Source: Chara braunii
Lineage: Eukaryota; Streptophyta; Charophyceae; Charales; Characeae
Assembly (NCBI GenBank): GCA_003427395.1
Contig: BFEA01000143.1
Coordinates: 931,782 to 957,766 of the forward strand
DNA: 25,985 bases
Reading direction: 5' to 3'
The notes beneath the pieces are model-generated. The model searched no databases, was not told where the DNA came from, and saw nothing but the letters and a program-made list of their open reading frames with translations. Numbering within the stretch: position 1 is the first letter of the stretch; each line of letters begins with the position of its first letter. Both the position numbers and the translations under genes were made by a program. Of this stretch, positions 1 through 8,005 are shown piece by piece.

Positions 1-50
<50 letters not shown>
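1..50. repeat. (GA)n microsatellite at the window edge
   Basis: Twenty-five uninterrupted GA units. The tract abuts Ty3/Gypsy protease sequence directly, so the element's gag, 5' LTR and most of its protease are missing. The scaffold probably begins here because assembly failed in the microsatellite. Confidence 0.97.
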
Positions 51-51
<1 letters not shown>

Positions 52-53
<2 letters not shown>

Positions 54-111
54 GAGACATCGCGTCTCGTTCCTAGTGTGTGACGAACTCCCCATGGATA
101 TGTTGTAAGGA
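52..111 (+). pseudogene. Retropepsin C-terminal remnant
   Basis: In frame with the downstream reverse transcriptase, this stretch reads FLVCDELPMD, then M-L-stop-G-M. That matches the end of Ty3/Gypsy aspartic proteases, where a hydrophobic-G-M motif precedes the linker to reverse transcriptase. The TAA at 106-108 sits where the family has a hydrophobic residue, so it is a point lesion and not a natural end. The catalytic DTG part is lost upstream in the (GA)n tract. Confidence 0.6.
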
Positions 112-1131
112 ATGTACTACCTCTCTGTGGCACAGCCCCAGTTTGATTGGGATCGAAAAGTGGTCAAACACACTTTGCCAGGTGGAGGGACCTCCAGATT
201 GCACAAGTTCAAAGCTAGTAGTCTGATCGAGTCCCATGGATGCATGTGTGCGGCCGCGTTCTATAACTATTATAAGCAAAATCAGGAGGAGGGTATGTAC
301 CTAGTTTATGTCTCTGCTGCAGGCGAGCCGGTGAAAATGTCGTCGGAGATAGAGGGAGTGGTTGCCAAGTACCCTGATCTATTTGAAGAGCCGACAGGGG
401 TTGTAGAGAGGCAGGTCGTCCACGCGATAGAGATTATCCTAAGGTCTAGCATCCCGAAGGGTAGGATCTATCGGATGTCTCCTGGCGAGCTCGATGAGCT
501 TCGCCGACAACTCAAGGAACTCGTAGATAAGGGTTGGATCCGGCCGAGTGTCTCTCCTTATGGGTCTCCAGTACTATTCGTGCCTAAGAAAAAGGAAGGG
601 ACACTTAGGATGTGCATTGACTATAGGGGCCTCAATGCCATCACTGTCAAGAACAGAGAGCCCCTATCGCGCATCGATGATTTGTTAGATAGAGTCCAAG
701 GGTGTCGGTACTTCAGTAAGATAGATCTGAAGTCCGGGTACCATCAGATTGCAATCCAGCCCGAGGATCAGCACGAAACCGTTTTTCAGACCAGGTACGG
801 TCTGTACGAGTTTGTGGTGATGCATTTTGGCCTTTGCAATGCTCCTGGCACCTTTCAGCACGCTATGAATCGGATATTCCATGACTACTTGGATAAGTTT
901 GTCATCATGTACCTCGATGACATACTTATTTTTAGTAAGACTGTCGAGGAGCACGTTGCCCACCTGGACAAAGTCCTCAGTCTCCTGCGACAGCACAAGT
1001 TCAAGATCAACGGTGAGAAGTGCGAGTTTGGCCGCACCCGTGTCTTGTACTTGGGTCATGAGATCTTCGCGGAAGGGTTGAAGCCCGATGACGCGAAGGT
1101 GACCAGCATTCGTGATTGGCCACGTCCTTAG
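112..1131 (+). pseudogene. Ty3/Gypsy reverse transcriptase domain of pol
   Basis: A 339-residue open stretch. After an N-terminal linker come typical Ty3 RT blocks: the proline-rich entry with GWIRPS and SPYGSPVLFV, CIDYRGLN, the motif A aspartate in FSKIDLKSGYHQI (Asp about residue 205), FGLCNAPGTFQ, and the catalytic YLDD at about residues 267-270 in MYLDDILIFS. The connection YLGHEIFAEGL follows. The apparent ATG at 112 is internal to pol and is not a real start. The stop at 1129-1131 is TAG where relatives have Gln, so translation would resume at once at 1132 in the same frame into RNase H. All RT catalytic residues look intact. Confidence 0.92.
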
Positions 1132-1134
1132 TCT

Positions 1135-1930
1135 GTGACTGAGATGATATCTTTCTTAGGGATGACATGCTACTATAGGACTTCCGTTAAGAACTATAGC
1201 ATAGTGGCCGCTCCTTTGACTGATCTGACCCGCCTTGACACTCCATGGGAGTGGACAGATGAGTGCGAGGCTACTTTCAGACATCTGAAGCATGCGTTGA
1301 CGCACTACGAGGTCTTAAAACTTCTCGATCTTGATAAGCCGTTTTTAGTCACCACGGATGCCAGCCAATATGGCATTGGCGTCGTGCTTGCGCAGCAGGA
1401 GGGGCCAAAGTTGAGGCCTGTTGAGTACATGTCCAATAAAATGTCGTCTCAGAAGTTGGCTACGTCCACCTATGAGAAGGAACTCTATGCGGTTTACAAG
1501 GCTCTGACCCATTGGAGGCACTATCTCCTTGGGAGGTTCTTCATCCTCAGGACTGATCATCAGAACCTGAGATGGATGAGAACTCAGTCGGTACTCTCTG
1601 ACGCTCTCAAGCGTTGGACCGAAGTCATTGATCAGTATGACTTTGACCCGCAGTATCTGAAAGGGGAGTACAACAAGATTGTTGATGCCTTGTCGCGTAG
1701 ACCTGATTTCTCAGGTGCTCTGATTACTGAGTTCGATCTTGCGGACAACATTACTCAGTCCTTGGTGGAAGCCTACCGTGAGGATCCGTTCATGTCTGAG
1801 ATCATTCGCAGACTCGAGGCGAAGGACAAAGTGACTTCTGCCGAGTTTGAGTTGGTCAAGGCCTTGTTGTTCCTTGAAAAGGTTGGGAATAAACGTTTGT
1901 GTGTTCCTAATAGGGAGTCTTGCGTAGTTT
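1135..1930 (+). pseudogene. Ty3/Gypsy RNase H domain of pol
   Basis: This continues the RT frame after the single TAG. SFLGMTCYYR and the thumb/connection region come first. RNase H motifs follow: TTDASQYGIG (first acidic residue), STYEKELYAV (Glu), LRTDHQNLRWM (Asp) and YNKIVDALSRRP (last Asp). These are the D-E-D-D positions of the Ty3 RNase H fold. The sequence then enters the linker to integrase and loses frame between about 1917 and 1943. The residues read after that point in this frame, ending at a TGA near 2019, are not integrase. Confidence 0.9.
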
Positions 1931-1943
1931 ATTTAGCGAGTGT

Positions 1944-2252
1944 CATGATGCCACCGGCCATTTTGGGTACAAGAAGACCGCAGCTAACCTGCTGCAGCGG
2001 TTCTGGTGGCCCGCAATGATGAGAGATGCCCAATTGTATGTGGAGACTTGTTAGGTCTGTCAGAGAGACAAGCCACGTACTCAGGCTCCTCTTGGGCTCC
2101 TGGAGCCCCTTCCAATTCTGGAAAGGCCTGGTGAGAGTTTGTCCATGGACTTCATGGATACGCTGGTTACCAGCAAGAGTGGGATGAGACACATTTTCGT
2201 CATTGTGGATAGATTTAGTAAGTATGCTAGATTAATAGCCATGCCGGAGACC
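1944..2252 (+). pseudogene. Integrase N-terminal zinc domain and start of catalytic core
   Basis: Read in the third frame, this gives the HHCC zinc-binding module: His at 1944, His at 1959 in GHFGYKKT, RFWWPAM, then Cys at 2049 and Cys at 2058. A TAG at 2052-2054 falls between the two cysteines. The first catalytic aspartate lies in SMDFMD (codon 2148-2150), followed by FVIVDRFSKYARL. The frame breaks at about 2250-2253, after AMPE, where one or two bases appear lost. The domain order and motifs are those of Metaviridae-type integrases. Confidence 0.85.
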
Positions 2253-2253
2253 C

Positions 2254-3037
2254 GAGTACGTAATCAGATTGTTCAAAGAGAACTGGGTTAGGGTTTTTGG
2301 ATTGCCCAAATCCATAGTGAGCGACAGAGATGTCGGCTTCACTAGCGAATTGTGGAAGGCCGCTGCTGTAGAGCAGGGAACCCAGTTGCAGATGACTTCT
2401 GGAAATCACCCAGAGGCCAACGGTCAGGCCGAGCAACTGAATCGCGTTGTACGACACCTGTTGAGGCATTACATCAAGCCCAGCGAGGTGGACTGGGATG
2501 AGAAGCTTGCTCTCATCGCCAGTCTGTACAACAACGCTGTACACATCGCCACTGGGGTGAGCCCAAACAGTTTGCTATTGACTTTCAAACCTAGACTACC
2601 CTTACACTTTCTCCTTCCTGAGAATCAGTCAACTGCTGCACCAGGTACTTCAGAGTTTGCCTACAGGTATGAACAAAAGATGCAGCAAGCGGTAGAACAG
2701 ATGCAGAAGGCACAGGCTGCAATGATAGAGTCTGAGAATAGACACCGCCGACCTTCTACGTTTCAGGTTGGGGACAGAGTCTGGGTAAAGTCCTCAGAAC
2801 TGGGACAGGAGTACGGGATTTCCCGCAAACTCATGCCACAGTACTTTGGGCCATGGGAAGTCTTAGATATTGTCGGGACTGATCCAGATGGGCCATCTTA
2901 TGTAATCCGGATCCCTGGTCATCTCCGTACTTACCATGTCCTTCACGCCTCCAAGCTTGCACCTTTCAAAGAAACAGATCAGTTTCCATCTCATCGTTCA
3001 ATGCTGCCCCCAACCATGGATGGAGAGGTGGATATCG
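2254..3037 (+). pseudogene. Integrase catalytic core and C-terminal domain
   Basis: This resumes in the first frame: EYVIRLFKENW, then the second catalytic aspartate in SIVSDRDVGFTS and the catalytic glutamate in NHPEANGQAEQLNR, giving D,D-35-E with the first Asp upstream. The C-terminal DNA-binding part has FQVGDRVWVKS, PQYFGPWEVLDIVG and YHVLHASKLAPF (the GPY/F module). There is no genuine start here; the frame simply reopens after the indel near 2252. It then drifts out of the chromodomain frame near 3030-3037. The out-of-frame extension to 3138 is spurious. Confidence 0.9.
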
Positions 3038-3253
3038 ATCGTGGACCACAGAGAGCTGCCGGTTCCAAGACCAACAGGCAGGGGACGTCCTCCGAAACCG
3101 AAGCTGCAGTACCGCATTCGGTTCCGACATCATACTGATCCTCAGGAGGACCGCTGGTTCACCAGGGAAGAACTTATGCAGACCGCTCCTCAAGTTGTGG
3201 CTCATTACGAGAAATCTCTGCAGAAAGGAAAGTGCCCGATGGTCGAAGACTGA
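3038..3253 (+). pseudogene. Chromodomain-like C-terminal tail of pol
   Basis: In the second frame the sequence reads IVDHRELPVPRP, GRGRPPKPKLQYRIRF, and DRWFTREELMQ through APQVVAHYEKSL to a TGA at 3251-3253. The spaced HR, Y-R-R-F and W-F-EEL pattern resembles the chromodomain-like tails of plant chromovirus integrases, which target chromatin. It belongs to the integrase frame and is offset by one indel near 3030-3037. Exact chromodomain class was not determined. Confidence 0.75.
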
Positions 3254-3275
3254 GCTTCTCAGAGGACTGTTGAAG

Positions 3276-3379
3276 CTAAGGAGGAGGGAATGCGAGGCCA
3301 CTGCCTCTATGAGCTCCAATCGGCCCCCTAAGGAGGAGGGAATGCAAGGCCACTGCCTCTATGAGCTCCAATCGGCCCC
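3276..3379 (+). repeat. 52-bp tandem duplication spanning the probable polypurine tract/LTR border
   Basis: Two adjacent 52-bp units, 3276-3327 and 3328-3379, differ at one base (G at 3294, A at 3346). Each begins with the purine run ctaaggaggagggaa and continues into tgc(g/a)aggccactg. This lies just after the pol stop, where Ty3 elements have a polypurine tract followed by a TG-starting 3' LTR. Each unit may therefore carry a polypurine tract and an LTR start; that reading is inference. Confidence 0.85.
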
Positions 3380-4080
3380 TTTTTGGAGCAAGTCGGCCGC
3401 CCTAAGTGAAGGCAGGCTCGACGAGGCCCTCAGGGCCCTATTTTGACCACTGCGCAACTAAGGAAATTCAGGCAGTTGCGCAGNGCCAGTTGGTTGAGAG
3501 AACCCAGGCCCTGGGCCGCCTGTGTGAATGTATGGAAAGCAGGCCCTGGGCTGGATACGGGTACTGGGCCAAACACAGGCCAAAGGCAGTTGGGTGCAAG
3601 CAACCACCTCAGGCCCAAGGCCTGTTCTCTGTCGTGTTGGGCCTCAGGCTACCGGGGCCTACTGGAAGCTTCCTGGGACTGAACGCAGGCAGGCCACTTC
3701 GATATAGCAAAGGGCCTGCCTCCAGATTGGACATTCGGGTGCTGGCTGCATGCTGCGCAAGCGCTGCTGCGCTGAAGCTCGCTGGTACTCACGCTCTCAC
3801 GGGCGAGCAGGAAGGAGCAGGCAGCCATAGCCGAGCTGCGCTGCTGTAAGCTGGGTGTGGCGCAGGGTGGTCCTTGGGTGCAAGTGGCATCTGTGTGTTG
3901 GGGAACGAGGTTGTTTGTAAGGCGAGAGACATACCTGGTGCTGGAAGCGTGCGGCATTGGCCGCTATCTGCTCGTACTTCGGGAGAGCTGTTGTCGTCAA
4001 CTTCGGCATTGTAGTATAGGCTAGATAGGATCTGCTATATGTAGTCTGGGCGCTGAGCGCCACATAGGATATCAACTTTG
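3291..4080 (+). other. Possible 3' LTR and flanking DNA of the Ty3 element
   Basis: This stretch has no credible protein. It starts with TG after the purine tract and contains a perfect 10-bp inverted repeat (3450-3459 with 3474-3483; one N follows at 3484). It also has a TATA-like ctatatg near 4033. Length and position fit a 3' LTR, but no 5' LTR exists in the window for comparison, so the boundary is a guess. Confidence 0.3.
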
Positions 4081-4342
4081 GTTCTTCGTTGATGATGATG
4101 ATGGGACTATTTCAGCATTGTCAATTATGAACTCTTGGTGTGTTCTTATTTGGTTAAACCCGTGATGCAATTCTGCTTTTGGTTCGAGGTCACGACTATC
4201 TGGACTCATATGTATGATGCTGTTTGATTGCTGAAGTTCGCTATTGCTCATCTTCCTTGCACTAGCTTGGAATGCAATAAATTTCAAACTCCACAGCTGT
4301 TTGCTCAGAATTTTGCTCCTGCACCTTGTTCTGATGTTGCAG

Positions 4343-4888
4343 CTCCATTGATGAGCATCAACCAGTGGGCGGGTGCATGTACTTCACGGGCAAGGACGGC
4401 ACTCTGGTTGCAGCAAAAGGTGGGCATACTTACCGAACAAATAATGTAACCGGTGAGGTCACTCAGCTACAGGCCGTAGACTCAGATGACATTCAGATCA
4501 GAGAAAGTGCAAGGTATATTGAGCGGTCGTATGGGCGGGAGTGGCTGCTCGTGAATAGGAGCTCATCTACAGATGTCAACATTGATGGGAAGAAATACTA
4601 CATTGACACACTGCCATTCACTTATGATAACCTGGAGCTCACAGCAGTGATGATCCTTCCACGTGTCACCATCTTAGGCGAAGTGGACCGCAATCGGAAG
4701 GTGACTGCCATCACTCTCATTGTCATGGCTATTGGAGGTCTGGGATTCAGCTGCTTGCTTATTTCCATATTCGTTGGGATAAAGGTATCTCAGCTGCAGC
4801 TGCGAGTAAGGCTCATTGAGGAGTTAGAGGCCAAAGCAAAAGTGGAAGCGGAAAATGAAACAAAGACAACATTCCTTTCAAACATGAG
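4343..4888 (+). CDS. Internal exon of a Cache-type membrane sensor histidine kinase
   Basis: An open exon of about 181 complete codons lies between a candidate acceptor (gttgcag, AG at 4341-4342; a TGA at 4332 blocks the frame further upstream) and a donor (atgag|gtcagt at 4889). The extracellular part (CMYFTGKDGTLVAAKGG, then REWLLVNRSS, then a Cache-like end at AVMILPRVTILGEVD) resembles the membrane-proximal Cache sensor fold. A hydrophobic helix spans about residues 120-146 (4701-4781). A charged coiled linker (IEELEAKAKVEAENE) follows. The exon ends at TKTTFLSNM plus two bases, where the HisKA motif FLSNMSHELRTP would continue, so the phospho-accepting His would lie in the next exon. That exon was not found. 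A land-plant AHK1-like or hybrid kinase is possible; the subfamily is not proven. Confidence 0.7.
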
Positions 4889-5574
4889 GTCAGTTTCACA
4901 ATTTTGAAGTCCTCACTTCCAGCAACATGAGGAACCTGAAAATGAAGCTCGTGATTCCTATCCATGCCATTATTGTCAGCCTGGAGCTTGCGGTGCAACC
5001 AGAGTCGTTTTGCTGGGACACCTATCCTTAAACATCAATGTCATACCCACCTCACTCCCAGCAACACGAGGAAGCAGAAAACGAAGCTCGTGATTGTTTT
5101 TTCTGTGCTATGCCCACCTCACTCCGAGCAACAGGAGGAAGCAGAAAATAAAGCTCGTGTTTGTTTTTTGAACTTTTTTCTGTGCTGTGCCCTCCTCACT
5201 CCCAGCAACAGGAAGAAGCAGAAAATGAAGCTCGTGTTTGTTTTTTCTCTGCTGTGCCCTCCTCACTCCCAGCAACACGAGGAAGCAGAAAATGAAGCTT
5301 GTGTTTGTTTTCTGTGCTGTCTTGGTCAGACCGAAAGGAAGCCAAGGCCATTTTGTTGAGACATCAATGATCAATCTTTGAACATTGATGTCAACCTAAT
5401 CATCTGTGCAATTTTCCTTTGTACGGTTGTACCATTCAATCCTCCGAATGGGCTTGTATGGACTCCCCTTTTTCTTTTCTTATGCGGTAGATTCCCAGAG
5501 TCTCTTTTGCCCCACTTCTAGGCGGGCCTCATGGTGCCCTCCAAACTGATGCAGAGACAGATACAGTTTTTCTC
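4889..5574 (+). other. Presumed intron or flank downstream of the kinase exon
   Basis: It begins with gtcagt, a plausible donor. It contains no HisKA continuation. It carries a minisatellite (5049-5321) and a short 9-bp inverted repeat (5361-5369 with 5383-5391). The rest is AT-rich and unassigned. Confidence 0.4.
5049..5321. repeat. Minisatellite of about 66 bp, four copies
   Basis: Four successive units start near 5049, 5116, 5192 and 5259. Each has a cctcactcc...agcaaca core, a purine stretch with gaagcagaaaa, gctcgtg or gcttgtg, a T-run and a tgtgctgtgcc-like end. The second unit carries an extra ~10 bp in its T-rich part. A more diverged unit lies at about 4912-4962. The translation of the array is shifted and contains no known domain, so it is treated as non-coding. 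Confidence 0.85.
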
Positions 5575-5584
5575 TTTTTTTTTT

Positions 5585-5678
5585 GGACCATTTTTTGATT
5601 TATGTGTTTCATCCTTGTGCGGGGGCCATGCTAATCTTCTGTCTATCGTTCCGATTTTAATGGATGTCCTGAACGAAC
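5585..5678 (-). ncRNA. U6: U6 spliceosomal snRNA copy, probable retro-pseudogene
   Basis: On the minus strand the sequence follows U6 almost end to end: a 5' stem-loop-like start, GGACATCC, then AAAAT.GGAACGATA, AGAAGATTAGCATGGCCCC, then CAAGGATGA and the 3' TGGTCC. U6 base-pairs with U4 and U2 and forms the spliceosome catalytic core. The AGC triad is present, but the invariant ACAGAGA box reads AGACAGA, which should abolish function. Several differences are C-to-T or G-to-A changes. After TGGTCC comes an A-run (5575-5584, minus strand), not the Pol III T-run, which is typical of a LINE-mobilised retrocopy. No U6 promoter (USE/TATA) was recognised upstream. Confidence 0.88.
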
Positions 5679-5770
5679 AGCAAGATACACTTTAGTAAAT
5701 GAAAACCATTCTATTCGTGCATATTCATTACTTGTGTATTGCCGTCAAAAACATTATGATGGTGTTGCAC

Positions 5771-6175
5771 GAGATATGGTTAACGGGGGGCCAAATATTC
5801 ACCATTTTCGCTGGCAATTTCAGTGCGAATTTCATCGAAAATTTTAAAAACAAACGATATGAGACCATAGTGCAAACACCAAAAAAGGAAACAGGCCAAG
5901 AAAAACAAAAAGAAAAACAAAAAAAACACTATGAAACCCTAACACAAAGACACCGTCCGAGTCAAAATGAAGTATCCAACGAATTCAACGAAATGCCAAC
6001 TTTTTCATCATTGATCCAAACATGTCAAAACTGAACACATGACGTACCCTAAAGCACATATGTATCACACAAAAAGAAAAACAAGAAAAAGAGCAAAAAA
6101 TCAGCACACTATGACAGTTCGGTGCTATTCGGTGCAAAATTCGTCGAAAATAACGCCCCTGGTTAACCATATGTG
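5771..6175. mobile_element. Candidate 405-bp MITE-like DNA transposon with 8-bp target duplication
   Basis: The ends are imperfect inverted repeats. The left end reads GAGATATGGTTAAC, and the right end in reverse complement reads CACATATGGTTAAC; 11 consecutive bases match and subterminal sequence is partly similar. An exact 8-bp direct repeat, TGTTGCAC, flanks the element (5763-5770 and 6176-6183), as expected for a target-site duplication of hAT-like size. The interior is A-rich, with duplicated caaaaagaaaaacaa segments, and has no transposase. The superfamily is not assigned. Confidence 0.65.
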
Positions 6176-6219
6176 TGTTGCACATCTGCCTTGTTTTCTA
6201 CCATATATTTTTCGCTTAC

Positions 6220-6452
6220 TTGGATACCACCCAGACCAGGCCTGAGACATGTCCCCTTGTATCTGCTCTTCCGCAATAGCCATATAGAGCCGGACCATTC
6301 GGATCATCAAAATCTGCAACCGATATATCTGGATTGATGGCGTGTGGATCCCATTTGCTCCATAAAAATACATGTTCTCCAGGCATACTCACACAAGCAC
6401 TTTTTGGACTGCATCTGGTTGACACTGCCGCTGGATAGCCCCAGAAAAGTTC
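6220..6452 (-). CDS. Probable exon, extracellular Cache-like sensor region
   Basis: On the minus strand an open exon runs from a candidate acceptor (ttacaccag, then GAACTT) to a good donor (ccaa|gtaagc, GT at 6219-6218). It encodes FWGYPAAVSTRC, PGEHVFLWSKWDPHAINPD, VADFDDPNGPALYGYCGRAD and GHVSGLVWV. The W/D/N/G/Y pattern suits a secreted or extracellular ligand-binding domain. I do not recognise the family with certainty. A Cache-like domain of the same kind of sensor kinase as at 4343-4888 is the favoured guess. It lies on the opposite strand to that exon. Confidence 0.4.
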
Positions 6453-6823
6453 CTGGTGTAAGTACGTGCTCGGATCTCACCGCATGTTCCTTTTCCCTCA
6501 TAAGCCAAATGGAATGGATTGCACCTGCCTGTGGCTGAGTGTTACACTCATGTAACCTTTGGGAAACAAATTGAACAGATCGCCTTTCTCCTTTTGAACT
6601 TCCTATCCTTTCATTTCTGCCTTGAAGTTTTCAACAGCCTGCCTGAAATTTTTGACAGGCCACATACCGTTACAGCCACCCGAAAGGAAATCCGTTTCAT
6701 GGACCCGATAGCTGCCAAACTTGCTATCAAGTTTTCATACTTTCATCTCTTCATTTATGCAGGAAGCTGCTTAGAGTCCTGAAGTATCCATACAATATGC
6801 AGTCGGGTGGAGAATAGGGTCAG

Positions 6824-6825
<2 letters not shown>
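6453..6825 (-). other. Unassigned DNA, probably intronic
   Basis: No strong coding frame. A short minus-strand stretch near 6665-6725 could be a small exon ending at a gtatgt donor, but support is too weak to call. Confidence 0.2.

Positions 6826-6857
<32 letters not shown>
6826..6857. repeat. (TG)n microsatellite
   Basis: An uninterrupted run of TG dinucleotides that ends exactly where the sequencing adapter begins. Confidence 0.95.
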
Positions 6858-6862
<5 letters not shown>

Positions 6863-6895
6863 TCTTATACACATCTAGATGTGTATAAGAGACAG
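6858..6895. other. Nextera mate-pair junction adapter (assembly contaminant)
   Basis: CTGTCTCTTATACACATCT (6858-6876) is followed directly by its reverse complement AGATGTGTATAAGAGACAG (6877-6895). These are the two Tn5 mosaic ends joined as in Nextera mate-pair circularisation. All 38 bases are perfect. This is synthetic sequence, so the left and right flanks may come from distant loci or different molecules. Confidence 0.98.
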
Positions 6896-7339
6896 GTCTG
6901 GAACCCGGTCCGGACGTCCGGGCGGTTACCAGGCTGTAGGGTTTTCTTTTTTTTTTTGATTGTTTGCTTTGGGTTGGGGGGGGCTACGTGGTTGTGTTCA
7001 TTTTCCTGCCTCCTATTTCTATGCTGACCTGGATTGTGGTTCGAATGTGTATATGGGCGTCATGTCATTGTGTTCGTTTTGGCTTTCTTTTTTGCGATTC
7101 GAGTTGTGTGGGCAAGCAACCCAATCGTGTTCTCAAGCTTGCATGAGCCCGCTGCTGCTCGCAGCTGACCTACGTGGGTAGCGATCGTGGGGGAGGATGG
7201 CGGGGCGTTTGTTTTTCCTTCTTCTTTTTCGACTTTTTAACGTTCTTCTGATTTTTGCGATCGCTTCGTTGTTGCAGGATGAGTCATACTTGGTGGTTGT
7301 CTGGTAACTGTCACGGAAGGTTCGGATCACGTGTGGGAT
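6896..7339. other. Unassigned DNA right of the adapter
   Basis: No credible gene. It contains a 12-bp palindrome (CCGGACGTCCGG, 6910-6921), a poly(T) run near 6947-6958 and a G-run near 6977-6984. Low-complexity base composition begins here. Confidence 0.3.
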
Positions 7340-7720
7340 TGAAAGACGCGTGGAGGTGGTTAAGGGTGAGAGAGTATGATGGGTGGGGGAGGATGGCGAG
7401 GGGGGGATTGTGTGATTAGGACAAACGATTGTGGACGTGAAGGGGGGGTATAGAAGGTATAGTGGGAGAGATGGAATGGCAAGGACTCATGAGGCGTTCG
7501 GTGAGGGAGAGGTGGGGAAGTGATGTTTGTAAGGGGGTTGTGTGGTTGGTGTTGTTGAGTGTGTGTGGGTGGGAAGGATGGTGGGAGTGATGTCGCTCGA
7601 GGGATTTGTGAGGGGGGGTGAGGGAGGAGTGGAGTGGTGTGATAGATGTTAGTGGGGGGATGGGTCGAGGGGGATGGGTGGAGACGGGCGTCTTCTAGGC
7701 GGGATATTTGGCCTGGATGC
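7340..7720 (+). other. Strongly G-skewed, C-poor block
   Basis: The plus strand has many G-runs of three to seven bases (for example near 7383-7407, 7441-7448 and 7611-7618) and very few C. It could form G-quadruplexes. No coding frame is apparent. Confidence 0.6.
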
Positions 7721-7975
7721 TGTGTTGTTGTTGCTTCTAGTTGCTTGTCGACATGAATCTTGTTCTTGATGTGATGATGTGGGCTGCTGCTCCTTCGCCA
7801 GGTGTTCTACCGGTGTAGGTGGGCAGCGATGATAGTTGAAGCTGGCGTGAAGATCGATTGCCTCTTGGTGCTCTAGGTCTCCATTCCCCCATGCATGGGC
7901 CGTGGGGATCTAGACGGTCGAAGACGAAGGATGAACGTGTAGTGATGGTCGAAGACGGTGGGCAATTGCGGCTTG

Positions 7976-8005
7976 GCAGCTCTCGCTGCAGGGTTCGAAT
8001 TCCTG
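7976..8005 (+). other. tRNA-like T-arm with preceding hairpin, possible SINE head
   Basis: CAGGG-TTCGAAT-TCCTG (7989-8005) folds as a five-pair tRNA T-arm with a canonical TTCGAAT loop and gives a box-B-like motif. Just upstream is a 5-bp hairpin GCAGC-TCTC-GCTGC (7976-7989), sharing one base. No matching 5' acceptor strand was found, so it is not an intact tRNA gene. A tRNA-derived SINE or chance similarity is possible. AT-rich runs at 8168-8203 could be a tail. Confidence 0.25.

Larger units (their letters stand above)
52..3379 (+). mobile_element. Ty3/Gypsy (chromovirus-like) LTR retrotransposon, 5'-truncated and decayed
   Basis: Domains run protease tail, reverse transcriptase, RNase H, integrase, chromodomain-like tail. 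RNase H before integrase is the Ty3/Gypsy order; Copia elements place integrase first. The tail after integrase (VDHREL ... DRWFTREEL) is the chromodomain-like end seen in plant chromoviruses. No gag or 5' LTR is present because the window opens in (GA)n. The pol frame is interrupted by a TAA at 106, a TAG at 1129, a frameshift near 1917-1943, a TAG at 2052, a frameshift near 2250-2253 and another near 3030-3037. The copy is therefore non-autonomous and dead. A purine-rich repeat follows the pol end and may mark the polypurine tract and LTR start. Confidence 0.93.

Noticed and set aside
3406-3849. 147-codon plus-strand open frame
   Set aside because: It spans an N and a hairpin, has no recognisable motif and lies in the putative LTR.
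4964-5359. Open frame through the minisatellite with repeated HSEQQEEAEN-like peptide
   Set aside because: The peptide repeats only because the DNA does; no start context or homologous domain.
6827-7027. Small open frame with CVCV repeats and SYTHLDVYKRQ
   Set aside because: It translates the (TG)n tract and the synthetic adapter.
7989-8005. Complete tRNA gene
   Set aside because: Only the T-arm fits; no acceptor stem or full cloverleaf could be built.
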